DNA of 29,844 bases from a virus. Of this stretch, positions 1 to 9,926 are shown one piece after another. The position numbers and the translations under genes were made by a program. Location: the IMG/VR virus record IMGVR_UViG_3300021197_000474, positions 1 to 29,844 of that record, one strand, 5' to 3'. Positions within the stretch are counted from its first letter, which is position 1. Each line of letters starts with the position of its first letter. The notes under the pieces are model-generated. The model was given only the letters and a program-made list of their open reading frames with translations. It was not told the DNA's origin and ran no database searches.

Positions 1-3000
1 GCATCAGCAAGCGCATGCTTGGCCGCAGCTTCTTCCTTCTTTCCCTTAGCATTAACAAGTGTGCGTACTAAATCTGGAATGTCAGCGTTCGCGTGAAGAA
101 GATCTGCTCCTTCCATTGTTTCCTTGGATACAGAACCGTCATTCTCGCTCTTAATTTTATCAATATTATTAACAGCGTTCTTAGCTGCCTGCTTGCCAGA
201 CGCACTCTTTTGATTGATGGCTCGCTTAACTTCCTTAAACTTACGGGCTTTGTTGATTGTGTCCATGCCGACCACTTCACGCAATCCCATGAAGTCTTTC
301 GTAGGCACGTATGATGGCATGTCACCATATTCTACGTCTTGGAACCCAGTGTTTAAACGCTCCATAACTTCTGTAAGGATCTGCTTTAACTCTGTGTCGT
401 AAAACTCCTTTACGTTTTCGACAGTATTAAGGCCCACTACTCCTGCTTCGTTTCCGTTTGGATCGAATACGTCTTTCTCATTTACGATCAGCTCGTTTAT
501 TCTACGGCCTGCGGCAACCATTCTGTTACTCAGACCCTTGCCCTTCATTACAGACAACGTGCCGCTTGTCGTAACCTTGCGCATCTCTGCATCCGTAGGC
601 GTTCTGTTTTGTTTCGCAGCATCAGATATAATTTTTTTATTCTGAGAGCGCACAATCATTTCGGCGTCTTTTTTACTCATACCCATCGAGTAAAGAGCCG
701 ACTGAATTTCGCGTGCTGCAATAGCTACGGCTTCGGGGTCGCCAGACTTTAACTTGTCTTGCAAGACTTTGCGAGCATCGTAGACTTCTCTGTACCTACG
801 CTCCAAAGCTTTGCCTTTCGATGACTTGGCTTCGACAGGATTTAGGTAATTTCGGTAAACAAACTCGCGCTTGTCAGCAATTAGGTTGCGGAAGATAGGC
901 TCTAACTGCGGATCGAATATGTTTTCGCCTCGGATCTTTTTGTAAAGAACCTTGATCTTGTCGTACCACTTCTCAAAGAAGAACTTATGACGCTTGAAGA
1001 ATTCCTTTTCTCCAATGTCGATCCCCTTGCGATGCAACAGATACATAGAAAATTGGTTTGCCCACATCTCTTGCGGCGTTTGCTCTGAGATGTCTTGACC
1101 AATAGACTTTTGGTTCTTTTTGCCCCAACGGAAAACAGGAGACATTTCTTCCATTACCGCATCCGCGTCAGATTTCACTTGTCCTGTCGGGGTAGAGAAC
1201 TTCTCACTCATTATTTCCCAGAACTCACGCTTAAGCTGAGAGGACGCGATGTTATCCCAAGACCAATGGCCCAACTCGTGAGCAAGAGTGAGGTTAAAGG
1301 TTATGGGCCCAGCTTTATCAGCGATTTCCACGGCATTCGTGTTGGGATCAAACGCGCCCATGACATCGCCGCCATCTTGATTGAAGCGCAAGATAGGTGC
1401 TTTGTTTTCTGTTGAAACAATATCCAGTAGTTCTTCGGCAACTTGACGCTCTTTTTTCGATACGCCTTTGGTTATGTATCCTAGCTGCTTTTGTGCCTCT
1501 ACAAGTTTTTCTGTCGGCCTTCTAAAGCCGTTTGGCGCTAAGTCGTAACGCAGCCCTTCCAAGAATGACAAGACTTGAAGCCTCGTCTGCATCGGTACTA
1601 CTTCCCCGTTCTGCCCTTTGAAGGTAAACGGCGCGACTTCGTAGGTACGAATTATTTGGTTCAATTCGTTCAACGTAAATTCACGGTTCTTCATATTGTC
1701 ATTGAAGTGTTCTAACCGCTTGCCACCTCTAAGTTCTTCGGGAACTCCGCTCGCACCGGCATCATCAAGAACCTTGAAGATTGCGCGTTCTGCTCCGATA
1801 GATACCTTCTCATCGCTCAACTTAAATGTTGTCTGATTTGTCTCAGCAGCGGTTAAAGGCATCTTCCGAGGTACGAACGTTTCAAAGCCTTCGGCATCTC
1901 TGCCTATTTCCGAAGCCGCGCCCAGGCCATTCTCTTTGTTGAGAGGTACGAATAAGTCCTCGATGCGGCGTCTGTTTGACCGGAACTTTCGGGCTTGGAC
2001 AGGCAAATATCCTATAGCAAATTCGTTGAGGTCATTCTTTTCTAATGAGCCCAACAACTCTTTGACGTTGGCACCCGCTTCGATCTGCGTGTCATTAATT
2101 ATTCTGGCAATTTTAGAACCAGCTCTCTTAACTGAAACTCCAACCATGTCGCGTGGAACCAGTGCAAGAACCATGTCCTCGTTTTCATCGCGGAACACAG
2201 GCACGGTTGGGATGTCTTTTGCGTTAGTCTTAGGCTTGGCTTTTGGCTTAACGGTAGTGCGCCTTAGTTCTTCGATTAGCGCAGCTTTTTCTTCTAAAGT
2301 CTTGTCGCCAGACAAAGCGTCATCAACAGCAGAAGTCATCTCTTCTGAGCTACGAACGATTGACTGAGCTTCGTCTTCGTCAGCTTTACGGACGTTTCCT
2401 AAAAATTCGTTAAGCCTTTCTAGCGAAGCGAATGTACGGAACTTAGGCCCATCTGCTGTACGAACAATCGTTTCGTAGGCAATATCGTAATCCGTATCTC
2501 TAAAGCGAGTGCCTTGCGGCAAGTCGTCTGCGGTTTGATTGCCGTTCGGCTTGTACGCAACGTATGTGTCTGTAGGCGGAGTTGCTAATTCTGCTGCCAA
2601 CCTTTCCTTAAGGCCCGCTAGATTTGCTTCACCTTCTGGCTTTAGCTTGCCAGATTTGTTTTTAGCTTTTTGCTTTTCTAGCCGAGCTATTCCCTTTTCC
2701 AGCTTGGCAATCGAAACTCCACGAGTGTCTTCATCAAGGATAGACTGAGCTTCCATCTTGTTGAGCTTGGAGTTTGTTATTACGTCATCGATGCTAATGA
2801 CCGTGCGACCGTCGTCGCTGCCGCTTGCGTAACCTCTTTTTAAGAAAGACTGTATCTTCCCTTTGTAGACTGAGCGGCCTTCTTTCGTATCTGGCTCTAG
2901 TCGGAACGTAATACCAGCAGTCTTCTCACGCTTCATAGCAGTTTCGACGCGACCACCGCCGCTACGAATGGTACGGTTTGGAGTGGGATCTTGCCCTGTT

Positions 3001-5447
3001 TCCAACTGAGCCGTAATCATTTGCTTTACGCGCCGTTTCAGCTCACCGCTGTAACCTTCATGCGTAGATACTTGGTCTATTAATCTGTTTAATTCTTTTG
3101 CAGGGTCACTGGCGTCAGAAACCATTTCGACAATGGCCCGATAAACTACTTCGGCATGTACATTAGTGGTGCCCCACTCGCCATCGTAATTCTCTTGATT
3201 GATTGCTTGATCGTAATCAACAACTCTTTCGTCCGCCGTCTTGCCCTTTGGCTTCTTCAGGTATTCGTCTATGTCTTTCGAATACTCTTCGGCTTCCTTC
3301 TCAAAGATCTTCTTGCCTTCTTGAGACAGTTTTCCTTTTGGTGTGAGCTTTACAATTCCCTGTTGGATCAAGCCATCAAGGAAGTCTTCGTCTACACCAA
3401 ATTTTGCGTAAGACGCTTCGATAGATGATTGCTGGCCCTCAGACCGGAAGTCCCACTCCAACTCGCTGTTATCGTTTTCAGCTTGGACGTATTCTTCTAC
3501 GCTACCATCTGGGTTTTCTTCGACTGAGCTTTCGCTGTCGAATTGCGCCATATCGTCAGCGTCTTCCATGTCCTGCTGTACAATGGCTTCCGCATTTACG
3601 CCGTCTTCGACGCCTTCGGTAACTGGCTCGTCGGCTGCTGTAGCAGCTTTACCTTTTACGAACTCTTTTACTTCCTGCCCAGCAGCCTCACGGATTTCGT
3701 TATTGACCTTACGGAGTACGGCTATCGGCGTGCGCGCAGCTAACTTAGACCCGTTTGTTTTTAGTTTCCCTGCGTTGAATAAGTCTACAACGTCTTGCTC
3801 TGTGATGACACTGTTCTTCCCGTCAATCAGCTTGCGCACTGCTGCCTTTTGGCTTGTTGAGTTGTATTTAATCTGATCGAATGAAGTCACAGCTTTCTTC
3901 GGGACAACGCCCTCAATTTCGCTTGCCGCTTTAGTTTCAAGAGCATTGAGTTTTACTGGCTCTGCTTCTACCGTTGGTTTTGAAGCTGCGCTTTCTGGTA
4001 AATTAGATTTTACGCCATTCTCATATGCTGCTGCGGCTTCCTCGCCAACGTTTTCAGCAATAGCTTTCCTTTTTGCGTCAAGCGTGTTGGTCATAAGACC
4101 CTTCGTTTTTACGCCATCAGCAGTTCCCACTTCCAAAATTTCAGCAAAAGGTTTCGGCGTGGCGGCTGCATCTACCGTTTCTGCTGGCTTTGCTTCTGTA
4201 GCTTTCGTTTTCTTCGCAGCTTTTTTCTGAGCTTTCTTAGATATTGGGGGCGTAGTATCGACCTCAACGGGTTCGTCTAAGTACGATCTGGATAGCAAAT
4301 CTCTTGCTTGGTTTTGCAACGCAGACATCTCAGCCGTAAGATCGTTGATGCTTGCAGAGACTTCGGCTTGCGCTTCCGTATCTACCTTACCATCTTGGCC
4401 GTAAGCCTTCTGATAGATAGCGTCCATTGCGCGTTGCCGCTCGACAACAGCACGTTCGAGAGCTGATACTTGCTCAATCGACATTTTAATGTCGTTGATC
4501 TCAGTTTGTGATGCAACGATGTTCTCGGCGGCTGATGCTTTGTCAGGTGACGTTGGATCGTTGATTACCGTTTGGCTTTCTTGAATGTCAGCTTCCAAGT
4601 CAGCTATACGTTTGCGTGTGTTAATCGCTAGGTTCGTACCGCCCTCGATCCAATCCGCATCCGTAATCTTCGAAAAGTCTGCGAGGTCTGGGTCTGACGC
4701 CATAGCTATGGCGTTCGTATCTGCTATCGCACTTTCTGTTGCGCCACTGAAACGGCCTATGCCGCCACCGATTAACCCACCGACCGTGCCGCCTACCGCG
4801 CCACCGATTGCAGTCGCTTTCGCTGCATCGCTCACAGAGTATTCGTCGCGTAGACCGTAATCAATTTCACGCTTTTGATCCATCGCGTTGAAGCCCAGCT
4901 CAACGCCTGCGCTGATCGCGCCTTCTTGCTTCGCGCCTTTCGCTGCACCAGCAACCATTCCTGCACGTTTAGCCTGAGCAGCAGACTTCCCAGCCTGTGT
5001 CGCAAGCTGTGCCGCTTTCGCACCTTTAGCAGCCACACCGTAACCACCAGCAAAGTTCAGTGGATCAGCGATTAACGCACCGCCGATGTCGCGTGTCTTA
5101 TCCCACCAAGAACCGCGAGTGGGAGCGTTTGACCACGCTCTACCTAGTCGCGCTATAAGCTCTTTGTCTGAGCCCGCGTTCGCGTACTCAATGATGTCTA
5201 AGCCCTTAGAAAATGAGTTCCAGTCGTCCCAACGCTCGTCGGTGTACCACTCGTCAAGCATGTCTTCGGTCGAAGTAAAACTCTGACCGGACATTCTATA
5301 ATATTTTGTGAGGTCTTGTAAGAACTGATTGTTCTCAAGTAGCTGCGAGCCTGACAGCGTTGTGTAGTCTTCGGGTGCAGTTACTTCTTGTTCTTGATCG
5401 AATAGAGCTGAAACCTCGTTCAAGGTTTGCAAATACGACTTAGCCAT
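1..5447 (-). CDS. Giant internal virion / ejection-type protein with zinc metalloprotease domain (3' end outside window)
   Basis: Open from an ATG at 5447 (GGAG eight bases upstream) to base 1, at least 1,815 codons with no stop in the window. Seen: a region around residues 95-240 rich in Ala/Gly with a glycine-zipper run (about residues 211-236, including GGTVGGLIGGGIG), then coiled-coil-like stretches, a Pro/Ala/Lys linker and acidic segments. Much later comes a zincin signature, HELGHW at residues 1390-1395, with a likely third ligand E1460 in the context QEMWANQF. Known: very large proteins of short-tailed phages often combine membrane-active segments, coiled coils and enzymatic domains and are ejected into the host; HExxH plus a downstream Glu is the gluzincin zinc site. 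Inferred: a virion-borne ejection protein whose peptidase may cut host or virion proteins. It is last in the visible late operon, 58 bases after the 969-residue protein. The exact role and the C-terminus are unknown. Confidence 0.85.
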   Translation of the reverse strand, partial: MAKSYLQTLNEVSALFDQEQEVTAPEDYTTLSGSQLLENNQFLQDLTKYYRMSGQSFTSTEDMLDEWYTDERWDDWNSFSKGLDIIEYANAGSDKELIARLGRAWSNAPTRGSWWDKTRDIGGALIADPLNFAGGYGVAAKGAKAAQLATQAGKSAAQAKRAGMVAGAAKGAKQEGAISAGVELGFNAMDQKREIDYGLRDEYSVSDAAKATAIGGAVGGTVGGLIGGGIGRFSGATESAIADTNAIAMASDPDLADFSKITDADWIEGGTNLAINTRKRIADLEADIQESQTVINDPTSPDKASAAENIVASQTEINDIKMSIEQVSALERAVVERQRAMDAIYQKAYGQDGKVDTEAQAEVSASINDLTAEMSALQNQARDLLSRSYLDEPVEVDTTPPISKKAQKKAAKKTKATEAKPAETVDAAATPKPFAEILEVGTADGVKTKGLMTNTLDAKRKAIAENVGEEAAAAYENGVKSNLPESAASKPTVEAEPVKLNALETKAASEIEGVVPKKAVTSFDQIKYNSTSQKAAVRKLIDGKNSVITEQDVVDLFNAGKLKTNGSKLAARTPIAVLRKVNNEIREAAGQEVKEFVKGKAATAADEPVTEGVEDGVNAEAIVQQDMEDADDMAQFDSESSVEENPDGSVEEYVQAENDNSELEWDFRSEGQQSSIEASYAKFGVDEDFLDGLIQQGIVKLTPKGKLSQEGKKIFEKEAEEYSKDIDEYLKKPKGKTADERVVDYDQAINQENYDGEWGTTNVHAEVVYRAIVEMVSDASDPAKELNRLIDQVSTHEGYSGELKRRVKQMITAQLETGQDPTPNRTIRSGGGRVETAMKREKTAGITFRLEPDTKEGRSVYKGKIQSFLKRGYASGSDDGRTVISIDDVITNSKLNKMEAQSILDEDTRGVSIAKLEKGIARLEKQKAKNKSGKLKPEGEANLAGLKERLAAELATPPTDTYVAYKPNGNQTADDLPQGTRFRDTDYDIAYETIVRTADGPKFRTFASLERLNEFLGNVRKADEDEAQSIVRSSEEMTSAVDDALSGDKTLEEKAALIEELRRTTVKPKAKPKTNAKDIPTVPVFRDENEDMVLALVPRDMVGVSVKRAGSKIARIINDTQIEAGANVKELLGSLEKNDLNEFAIGYLPVQARKFRSNRRRIEDLFVPLNKENGLGAASEIGRDAEGFETFVPRKMPLTAAETNQTTFKLSDEKVSIGAERAIFKVLDDAGASGVPEELRGGKRLEHFNDNMKNREFTLNELNQIIRTYEVAPFTFKGQNGEVVPMQTRLQVLSFLEGLRYDLAPNGFRRPTEKLVEAQKQLGYITKGVSKKERQVAEELLDIVSTENKAPILRFNQDGGDVMGAFDPNTNAVEIADKAGPITFNLTLAHELGHWSWDNIASSQLKREFWEIMSEKFSTPTGQVKSDADAVMEEMSPVFRWGKKNQKSIGQDISEQTPQEMWANQFSMYLLHRKGIDIGEKEFFKRHKFFFEKWYDKIKVLYKKIRGENIFDPQLEPIFRNLIADKREFVYRNYLNPVEAKSSKGKALERRYREVYDARKVLQDKLKSGDPEAVAIAAREIQSALYSMGMSKKDAEMIVRSQNKKIISDAAKQNRTPTDAEMRKVTTSGTLSVMKGKGLSNRMVAAGRRINELIVNEKDVFDPNGNEAGVVGLNTVENVKEFYDTELKQILTEVMERLNTGFQDVEYGDMPSYVPTKDFMGLREVVGMDTINKARKFKEVKRAINQKSASGKQAAKNAVNNIDKIKSENDGSVSKETMEGADLLHANADIPDLVRTLVNAKGKKEEAAAKHALAD

Positions 5448-5499
5448 CTTAGGTTCTCCAGTTTACCTAAGATTAAATTATCGTGTTTGTTTTGTCGGA

Positions 5500-5507
5500 T
5501 CGTCCCT
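5500..5507 (-). promoter_or_regulatory. Recurrent AGGGACGA element, gap before giant protein gene
   Basis: Minus-strand AGGGACGA overlaps the TAG stop of the 969-residue protein at the start of the 58-base gap before the giant gene. The gap is AT rich (GATAATTTAATCT) and ends in the GGAG ribosome site. Same placement as at 27400-27408. Confidence 0.4.
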
Positions 5508-8415
5508 ACGGATAGTTCACTTGGGATTCTTCTGCCTGCATCTCCATAACGTCCCGCCTTAACATCGCTGACTCCAGTGCGTCTCTGTAAGCAACATCAA
5601 ACTGATCTGGTGATAAGAAGTTTCGCCCATCCCCATATCTGCCCGCTTGCCCAGTCTGTAAAATACTTACGTTTCGGGACTCGATTTCTCTCAGAAGATC
5701 TCTAGTATTCGTGAAACCGTTAGCCAATAGTTCATCTATATCGCCGCTAATTGCTCTCTCTATATAATCAAACGCTTGGGACTTGAGGAGTTCTGGCACG
5801 TCGTCTTCATTATAACCACCCGCGCCTAAATCTAGGTACTTATTTCTGATTTCGTTTACGCCTCTTGGCTCCAAGTCCATTTCGGTTTTAGTTAGTGTTT
5901 GATTTAGGCTACTTAAAGTCGAATAAAGCCTTTGGAATTGCTGTATGTTTTGATCTAAAGTTCGTATGTGGCCAAGCATCTTTTCTTTAGTACCTACATT
6001 ACTGTTGGAAATCTGTGACTCATAGAAACTGCCCTGTTGTATTTGAGCTGAGATTTTTTCTTTATCCTCTACTGCTCCTATTAAAAGATCCTTAACGGCG
6101 GCAGCGTTTCTTTTAAGTTTATCTGTAATATCAGACCTTGAGTTGCTGAACTCTGTTTTCTGAGATAAAGAAAAAGGCTGCTGCGCATTTTGACCAGAAT
6201 AGATATCTGTCCATGCTTTCGCGTCAGCTTGAATGCCATTAACAATGGTTAGAACTTCGCTGACGTTTTGTGTTGTAAGGTTAACATCTACCGCAGCGTC
6301 TTTTTCAATCTGCTCGACTGTTAATACAAGGCCCGCATCCCTTTTCCCGCCATGTCTAGGATGCCCAACAGCACCCAACCCTGCGGCTGGGATAACATCA
6401 AATTTTTCTTCGTAATATTTAGTTTTCCCGCCGCCTGGGCCACCCCATTCTTGACCAACTCTTCGCCTTTGCGCTTCGGTTAAAGCCGACAAGGACACGC
6501 CAAGTCGATCCCGAGAAAGGTTCATTACAGATAGCGTACTCATATATTTTCGCATGGAAGGGCTTGTGCTATAAGTCTCAGATAAATTTTCCTGCATAGC
6601 ATCCAAAAGTGTTTGTTCTAAAACACCGTTGGCTGACACTATAGACAGGCTGTCAGAATGGTTCCCAGTTGCAATACTTATAAGTGTTGCCTCAACGAAC
6701 TCCTTGTTCAATGGTATCCCAAGTTCTTTGGCAAGAACACTCATCTTTTGGTACGCAGATGTTAAGTTCGTGCCAAGTATAGCTCTATCGCTTTCAGATA
6801 GTGAGAGGCTAGGACTTACAAGTGAGCCAACGCTTTCTATGGATTTTACGGCTTGTTCGGTCGTTTGAAAACTTGCAACCGTAAGTGCATTGTCTTCTGC
6901 GACCGCTGTCATCGCATTAGTCTTTTCGGCTTCGTTCGCTTTCGTTGCTTCTCTGGTTAAGTTCGTCTCAAATTCCTCAGTCAAAGTGTCTTCTAAATTT
7001 GTTATATCTTGAGAGGGAATGTTTAAATGGGACACACTTGCCAATTCAGACGCAAGAGCTTTTTGCACGTCTGCAAGGTTAGCGAAATTACCTGCTATTA
7101 TAGCTTTTTCGAAATTACTATTTAAGTTGTTTACGGCTTGTTTTCTAGCAACTTTAAATTTGTCCCTAACGCCAGCTTCCGTAACTTTCGCACCGTCAAA
7201 AGCTGCGTTTAGCTTATCTTTACCGAGCAAAGGAAATTGAGCTCCAAGGCTCGCCTTGATTGCCTTTATTTCGTCTTCGCTTGTGGCGCTTGCTACTTGT
7301 TGAGAAAATAAACGCTTAACTTGTGCTTCCTCATTATTCCTAGCGGTGTTGCTTGCCTGAGCTTTTAAGTTGGTAATTAGATTTTGATTGCTTGGGCTTA
7401 ACGTTGCCGGATCAAATTCAGAACCAAACTGTCCTTCGCGGCCCCACTGGTCGGGGTCAGCATTAGAGCCATTATTCTTGTCAGCCCAAGCGGCGATACT
7501 CGCTTGAATTTTTTGGGCTACGTTACTATCGTGTTTTTGCTTTGCTGTAAATATAGCGTAGTTTTGAGCGCCTGCGTCCAATTCCCCAAACTCAGGATTA
7601 AGTTTTGTGTACTCTGTTATTATCTTATCAATGGGGGTCTGGCTGTTAAACGAAGAACCATCGTTAAACATATTTAAGAGAGGTGCCACGCTACCGTCAG
7701 CAATCTGATAATCGTATGATTTCATTTGGCTTGAAGTTAATCTTTGATTAATCTCTATGGTATTCTTGCGATCTTGAAGTTGTGTCTTAAACTGCTCTGG
7801 ACTAATCAATTTTCCAAACGAAGAATAAATACCGCTTTTCTCCATATAATCTGTGAAATCTTTATATGTCGGGTCTTTTTCTAGGGCAAGAAAATCAAGG
7901 GCTTCTGATCTTCTAGCTGCTTGTTGCTTGTCAATACTAGCGGTCGCAGCGAGTTTTCTTGACAGCTCTAAAGCGAGTTGGTCGTCTGCCATATTATTAT
8001 TTCGGAACTGTGCGCTTTCCCGATTAAGTCGAGCAGTATCTAGTTGAATATCTGACAACGATTTTCGATTGGCAGCGCCATCTTGCCACTCTTTATACCT
8101 TTCTTGAGCTTCACTGTCTCTATTCGCCGCATACCCTGCTGCTGCGGCAGCGCGATCACGTTGGTCTTGCTGATCTTGACGGAACTGAGTTTGAACGCCC
8201 ACGTTTTTTGTTACGTTGGACTTCTCAGGCATCAAACGTGTGAGGTAGTCCATGCCCCCGCCAAGAAGCTTTTGGCGCTCAATGCGTTCATCGACTGTGC
8301 TATCAGGGTTGCTCTGGACATAACGGTTGTACTCATCACGAGCCTCTGCCGCCTTCTTTGTCCAGTAGTCGTTACTTTCGCGAACGCCTTGTAAGAACCC
8401 AACTATATTAACCAT
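5506..8415 (-). CDS. Large helical internal virion protein (putative)
   Basis: 969 residues, overwhelmingly polar and predicted-helical by eye, with many Gln/Asn/Ser/Lys/Glu and no obvious signal peptide or membrane segment. The N-terminus (MVNIVGFLQGVRES) is followed by a charged coiled-coil-like region rich in Arg, Asp and Gln. A glycine-rich loop near residues 655-665 (GGPGGGKT) mimics a P-loop but lacks the preceding beta strand. I recognise no enzyme domain. Its place between a 495-residue virion protein and the giant metalloprotease protein, its size and its coiled-coil character match the internal core or ejection proteins of podoviruses (T7 gp15-like position), which is an inference from context. 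The ribosome site is weak (AAAGATAAG upstream of the ATG). Its TAG stop overlaps a copy of the recurrent GGGACGA motif. Confidence 0.75.
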   Translation of the reverse strand: MVNIVGFLQGVRESNDYWTKKAAEARDEYNRYVQSNPDSTVDERIERQKLLGGGMDYLTRLMPEKSNVTKNVGVQTQFRQDQQDQRDRAAAAAGYAANRDSEAQERYKEWQDGAANRKSLSDIQLDTARLNRESAQFRNNNMADDQLALELSRKLAATASIDKQQAARRSEALDFLALEKDPTYKDFTDYMEKSGIYSSFGKLISPEQFKTQLQDRKNTIEINQRLTSSQMKSYDYQIADGSVAPLLNMFNDGSSFNSQTPIDKIITEYTKLNPEFGELDAGAQNYAIFTAKQKHDSNVAQKIQASIAAWADKNNGSNADPDQWGREGQFGSEFDPATLSPSNQNLITNLKAQASNTARNNEEAQVKRLFSQQVASATSEDEIKAIKASLGAQFPLLGKDKLNAAFDGAKVTEAGVRDKFKVARKQAVNNLNSNFEKAIIAGNFANLADVQKALASELASVSHLNIPSQDITNLEDTLTEEFETNLTREATKANEAEKTNAMTAVAEDNALTVASFQTTEQAVKSIESVGSLVSPSLSLSESDRAILGTNLTSAYQKMSVLAKELGIPLNKEFVEATLISIATGNHSDSLSIVSANGVLEQTLLDAMQENLSETYSTSPSMRKYMSTLSVMNLSRDRLGVSLSALTEAQRRRVGQEWGGPGGGKTKYYEEKFDVIPAAGLGAVGHPRHGGKRDAGLVLTVEQIEKDAAVDVNLTTQNVSEVLTIVNGIQADAKAWTDIYSGQNAQQPFSLSQKTEFSNSRSDITDKLKRNAAAVKDLLIGAVEDKEKISAQIQQGSFYESQISNSNVGTKEKMLGHIRTLDQNIQQFQRLYSTLSSLNQTLTKTEMDLEPRGVNEIRNKYLDLGAGGYNEDDVPELLKSQAFDYIERAISGDIDELLANGFTNTRDLLREIESRNVSILQTGQAGRYGDGRNFLSPDQFDVAYRDALESAMLRRDVMEMQAEESQVNYP

Positions 8416-8426
8416 TGCTTATCTTT

Positions 8427-9914
8427 CTACTCTTCACTAGCCCAAGAAATGCTATCGAAGTAACCTTTTTTCTTCATAGTATCGTACATCGAACCTATCG
8501 CGCTGCCTGCTTCAGTTGCTGCGTTTGCTGCATAACTTACGTTGTTTGATAATGCTCCAAGAGTTCCCTTGCCAGCAGTATTAGTCGCGTTGTATCCGCC
8601 AGCAGTGTAAGAGTACGGCTTAGAGTATAAGTCCATCGTATTGTTCATGTAGCCCTGCGCTACATCCGCACGATTTGATACTGCCGTAAGAGCGTTGTTC
8701 ATGTCGGTCAAAGCAGTGTTATTACGCATGCCACGTAGGTTGTTGATGTCACCTATTGGAGCGTTGTTTAAAGTGTTCTCGTAAGCCAGGTTCATACCAT
8801 CAAGACCTTTTTGAAGGCTGAACTTACCCTGTCCATAATTTCCACCAGCAAGTGCGTTCGTAAACATAACACTGTTTTCGTTTACCGCATCGCCTCTAAG
8901 GTTTCTGGTCATGTTGCGCTCGTTCATGCCCAAGGCTTGATTGGATGTAGTAGCCCCGATGCTGTCGCCGTAAATGTTTCGAGACATGTTACGTTCGTTC
9001 ATGCCCAGATTTTGCTGTGCGGCTGTGCTGCCAGAAACGTTATTCATGTATGCGTATGCGTCGTCGAACGCAGCCAACAGATTTTCGTTAGCCTTTTCTG
9101 CGGCTAAGTTCATACGAGCTTTTTCTAGCTGAACAGCCATAGTGCTGTTCTTCATACCATCAGGTAAGTCTACTCTGGCTTGTTCATATTGTTCTTGAAT
9201 TGCCGCGTCAGAGTTTGCTTGCCTTAGCTGGAAAAACTTAGAAGCTATCTCGTCTGTCTGCCGAGATTTCTCCATGATGTCTGGAGCCGCGCCTAAAGCC
9301 GCTTCATCCCTTAACTCAAGGGCAGAGAGATAATCATCGACATTAGGTGCGCCAGCAGCAGCGTTTATATCTCTGTTTACTGTGTTACCGTAAAGCTGGT
9401 TTAAGTCTTCATCAGACATTTCCCGAAAGTTCTTTTCGAGTTTGTCTAGTTCTAGGATGTCATCGTCGGTAAGATCTTTTACGTCTTTTTTGTATTGGGT
9501 AATAGCTTCTGAAACTAAGTCTGCATTAGAGCTTTCCTCACTTGCCCTTTGCTTGGACAAGTACTCTGCAAACTCGTCAAAAATGTCAGGGCTAATCTGG
9601 CCGAACGTACCAAACTCATCCGTAAGCATTCTAAGATTTTCCATCATGGCGTCACCGCCTTCGGTAAAATCTTCCTGCGAACTGAGCATCATTTCCAAGC
9701 TGGCTTTTGTAGCCTCACTTGAAGCAGCCCATGCTTCGTCTAATTGCGCTTGGGTTTTAGTGCCGTTTTTTACAGCCTCTATTGTTGACCACAGCTCTAC
9801 GACGTCGCCCAAGTCGCTTGGCAAAATGTTTGTTAGGTTTAGAGCTTTGTTGAAATCAATATCTGGTAAATCTAAACCAGTTGCTTCCTTCACCATACTT
9901 AGAAATGCTGACAT
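8427..9914 (-). CDS. Virion-associated protein with internal LGMNERNM repeats
   Basis: 495 residues preceded by a good ribosome site (AAGGAG). The first 300 residues are acidic and helical. A Met/Asn/Gly-rich second half contains two near-identical 17-residue units at 303-319 and 328-344, both beginning LGMNERNM and spaced 25 residues apart. The C-terminal third is rich in Asn, Ala, Gly and Tyr. No catalytic motif or transmembrane segment is evident. It sits in the block of long virion proteins between the two acidic paralogues and the 969-residue protein, so it is probably an internal or tail-associated structural protein. I do not recognise the family; the function is inferred from position only. 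Confidence 0.75.
   Translation of the reverse strand: MSAFLSMVKEATGLDLPDIDFNKALNLTNILPSDLGDVVELWSTIEAVKNGTKTQAQLDEAWAASSEATKASLEMMLSSQEDFTEGGDAMMENLRMLTDEFGTFGQISPDIFDEFAEYLSKQRASEESSNADLVSEAITQYKKDVKDLTDDDILELDKLEKNFREMSDEDLNQLYGNTVNRDINAAAGAPNVDDYLSALELRDEAALGAAPDIMEKSRQTDEIASKFFQLRQANSDAAIQEQYEQARVDLPDGMKNSTMAVQLEKARMNLAAEKANENLLAAFDDAYAYMNNVSGSTAAQQNLGMNERNMSRNIYGDSIGATTSNQALGMNERNMTRNLRGDAVNENSVMFTNALAGGNYGQGKFSLQKGLDGMNLAYENTLNNAPIGDINNLRGMRNNTALTDMNNALTAVSNRADVAQGYMNNTMDLYSKPYSYTAGGYNATNTAGKGTLGALSNNVSYAANAATEAGSAIGSMYDTMKKKGYFDSISWASEE
8883..9008 (-). repeat. Two-copy 75-bp-period coding repeat
   Basis: Two copies of a segment encoding LGMNERNM(S/T)RN..GD, the first at 8958-9008 and the second at 8883-8933, lie in frame within the 495-residue virion protein. 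The two DNA copies differ at synonymous and non-synonymous sites, so the duplication is not brand new. Confidence 0.8.
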
Positions 9915-9926
9915 AGCGGTTACTCC

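Noticed and set aside
1936-2367. 143-codon plus-strand open frame.
   Set aside because: Antisense shadow of the giant minus-strand gene; the minus frame has domain-like sequence and the plus frame does not.
5223-5230. GGGACGAC copy within the giant gene.
   Set aside because: Explained by the coding sequence (Trp-Asp-Asp); not counted as a gap element.
6421-6450. GGPGGGKT in the 969-residue virion protein resembles a Walker A P-loop.
   Set aside because: No hydrophobic strand precedes it, no Walker B partner is visible, and the run is glycine-rich low complexity.
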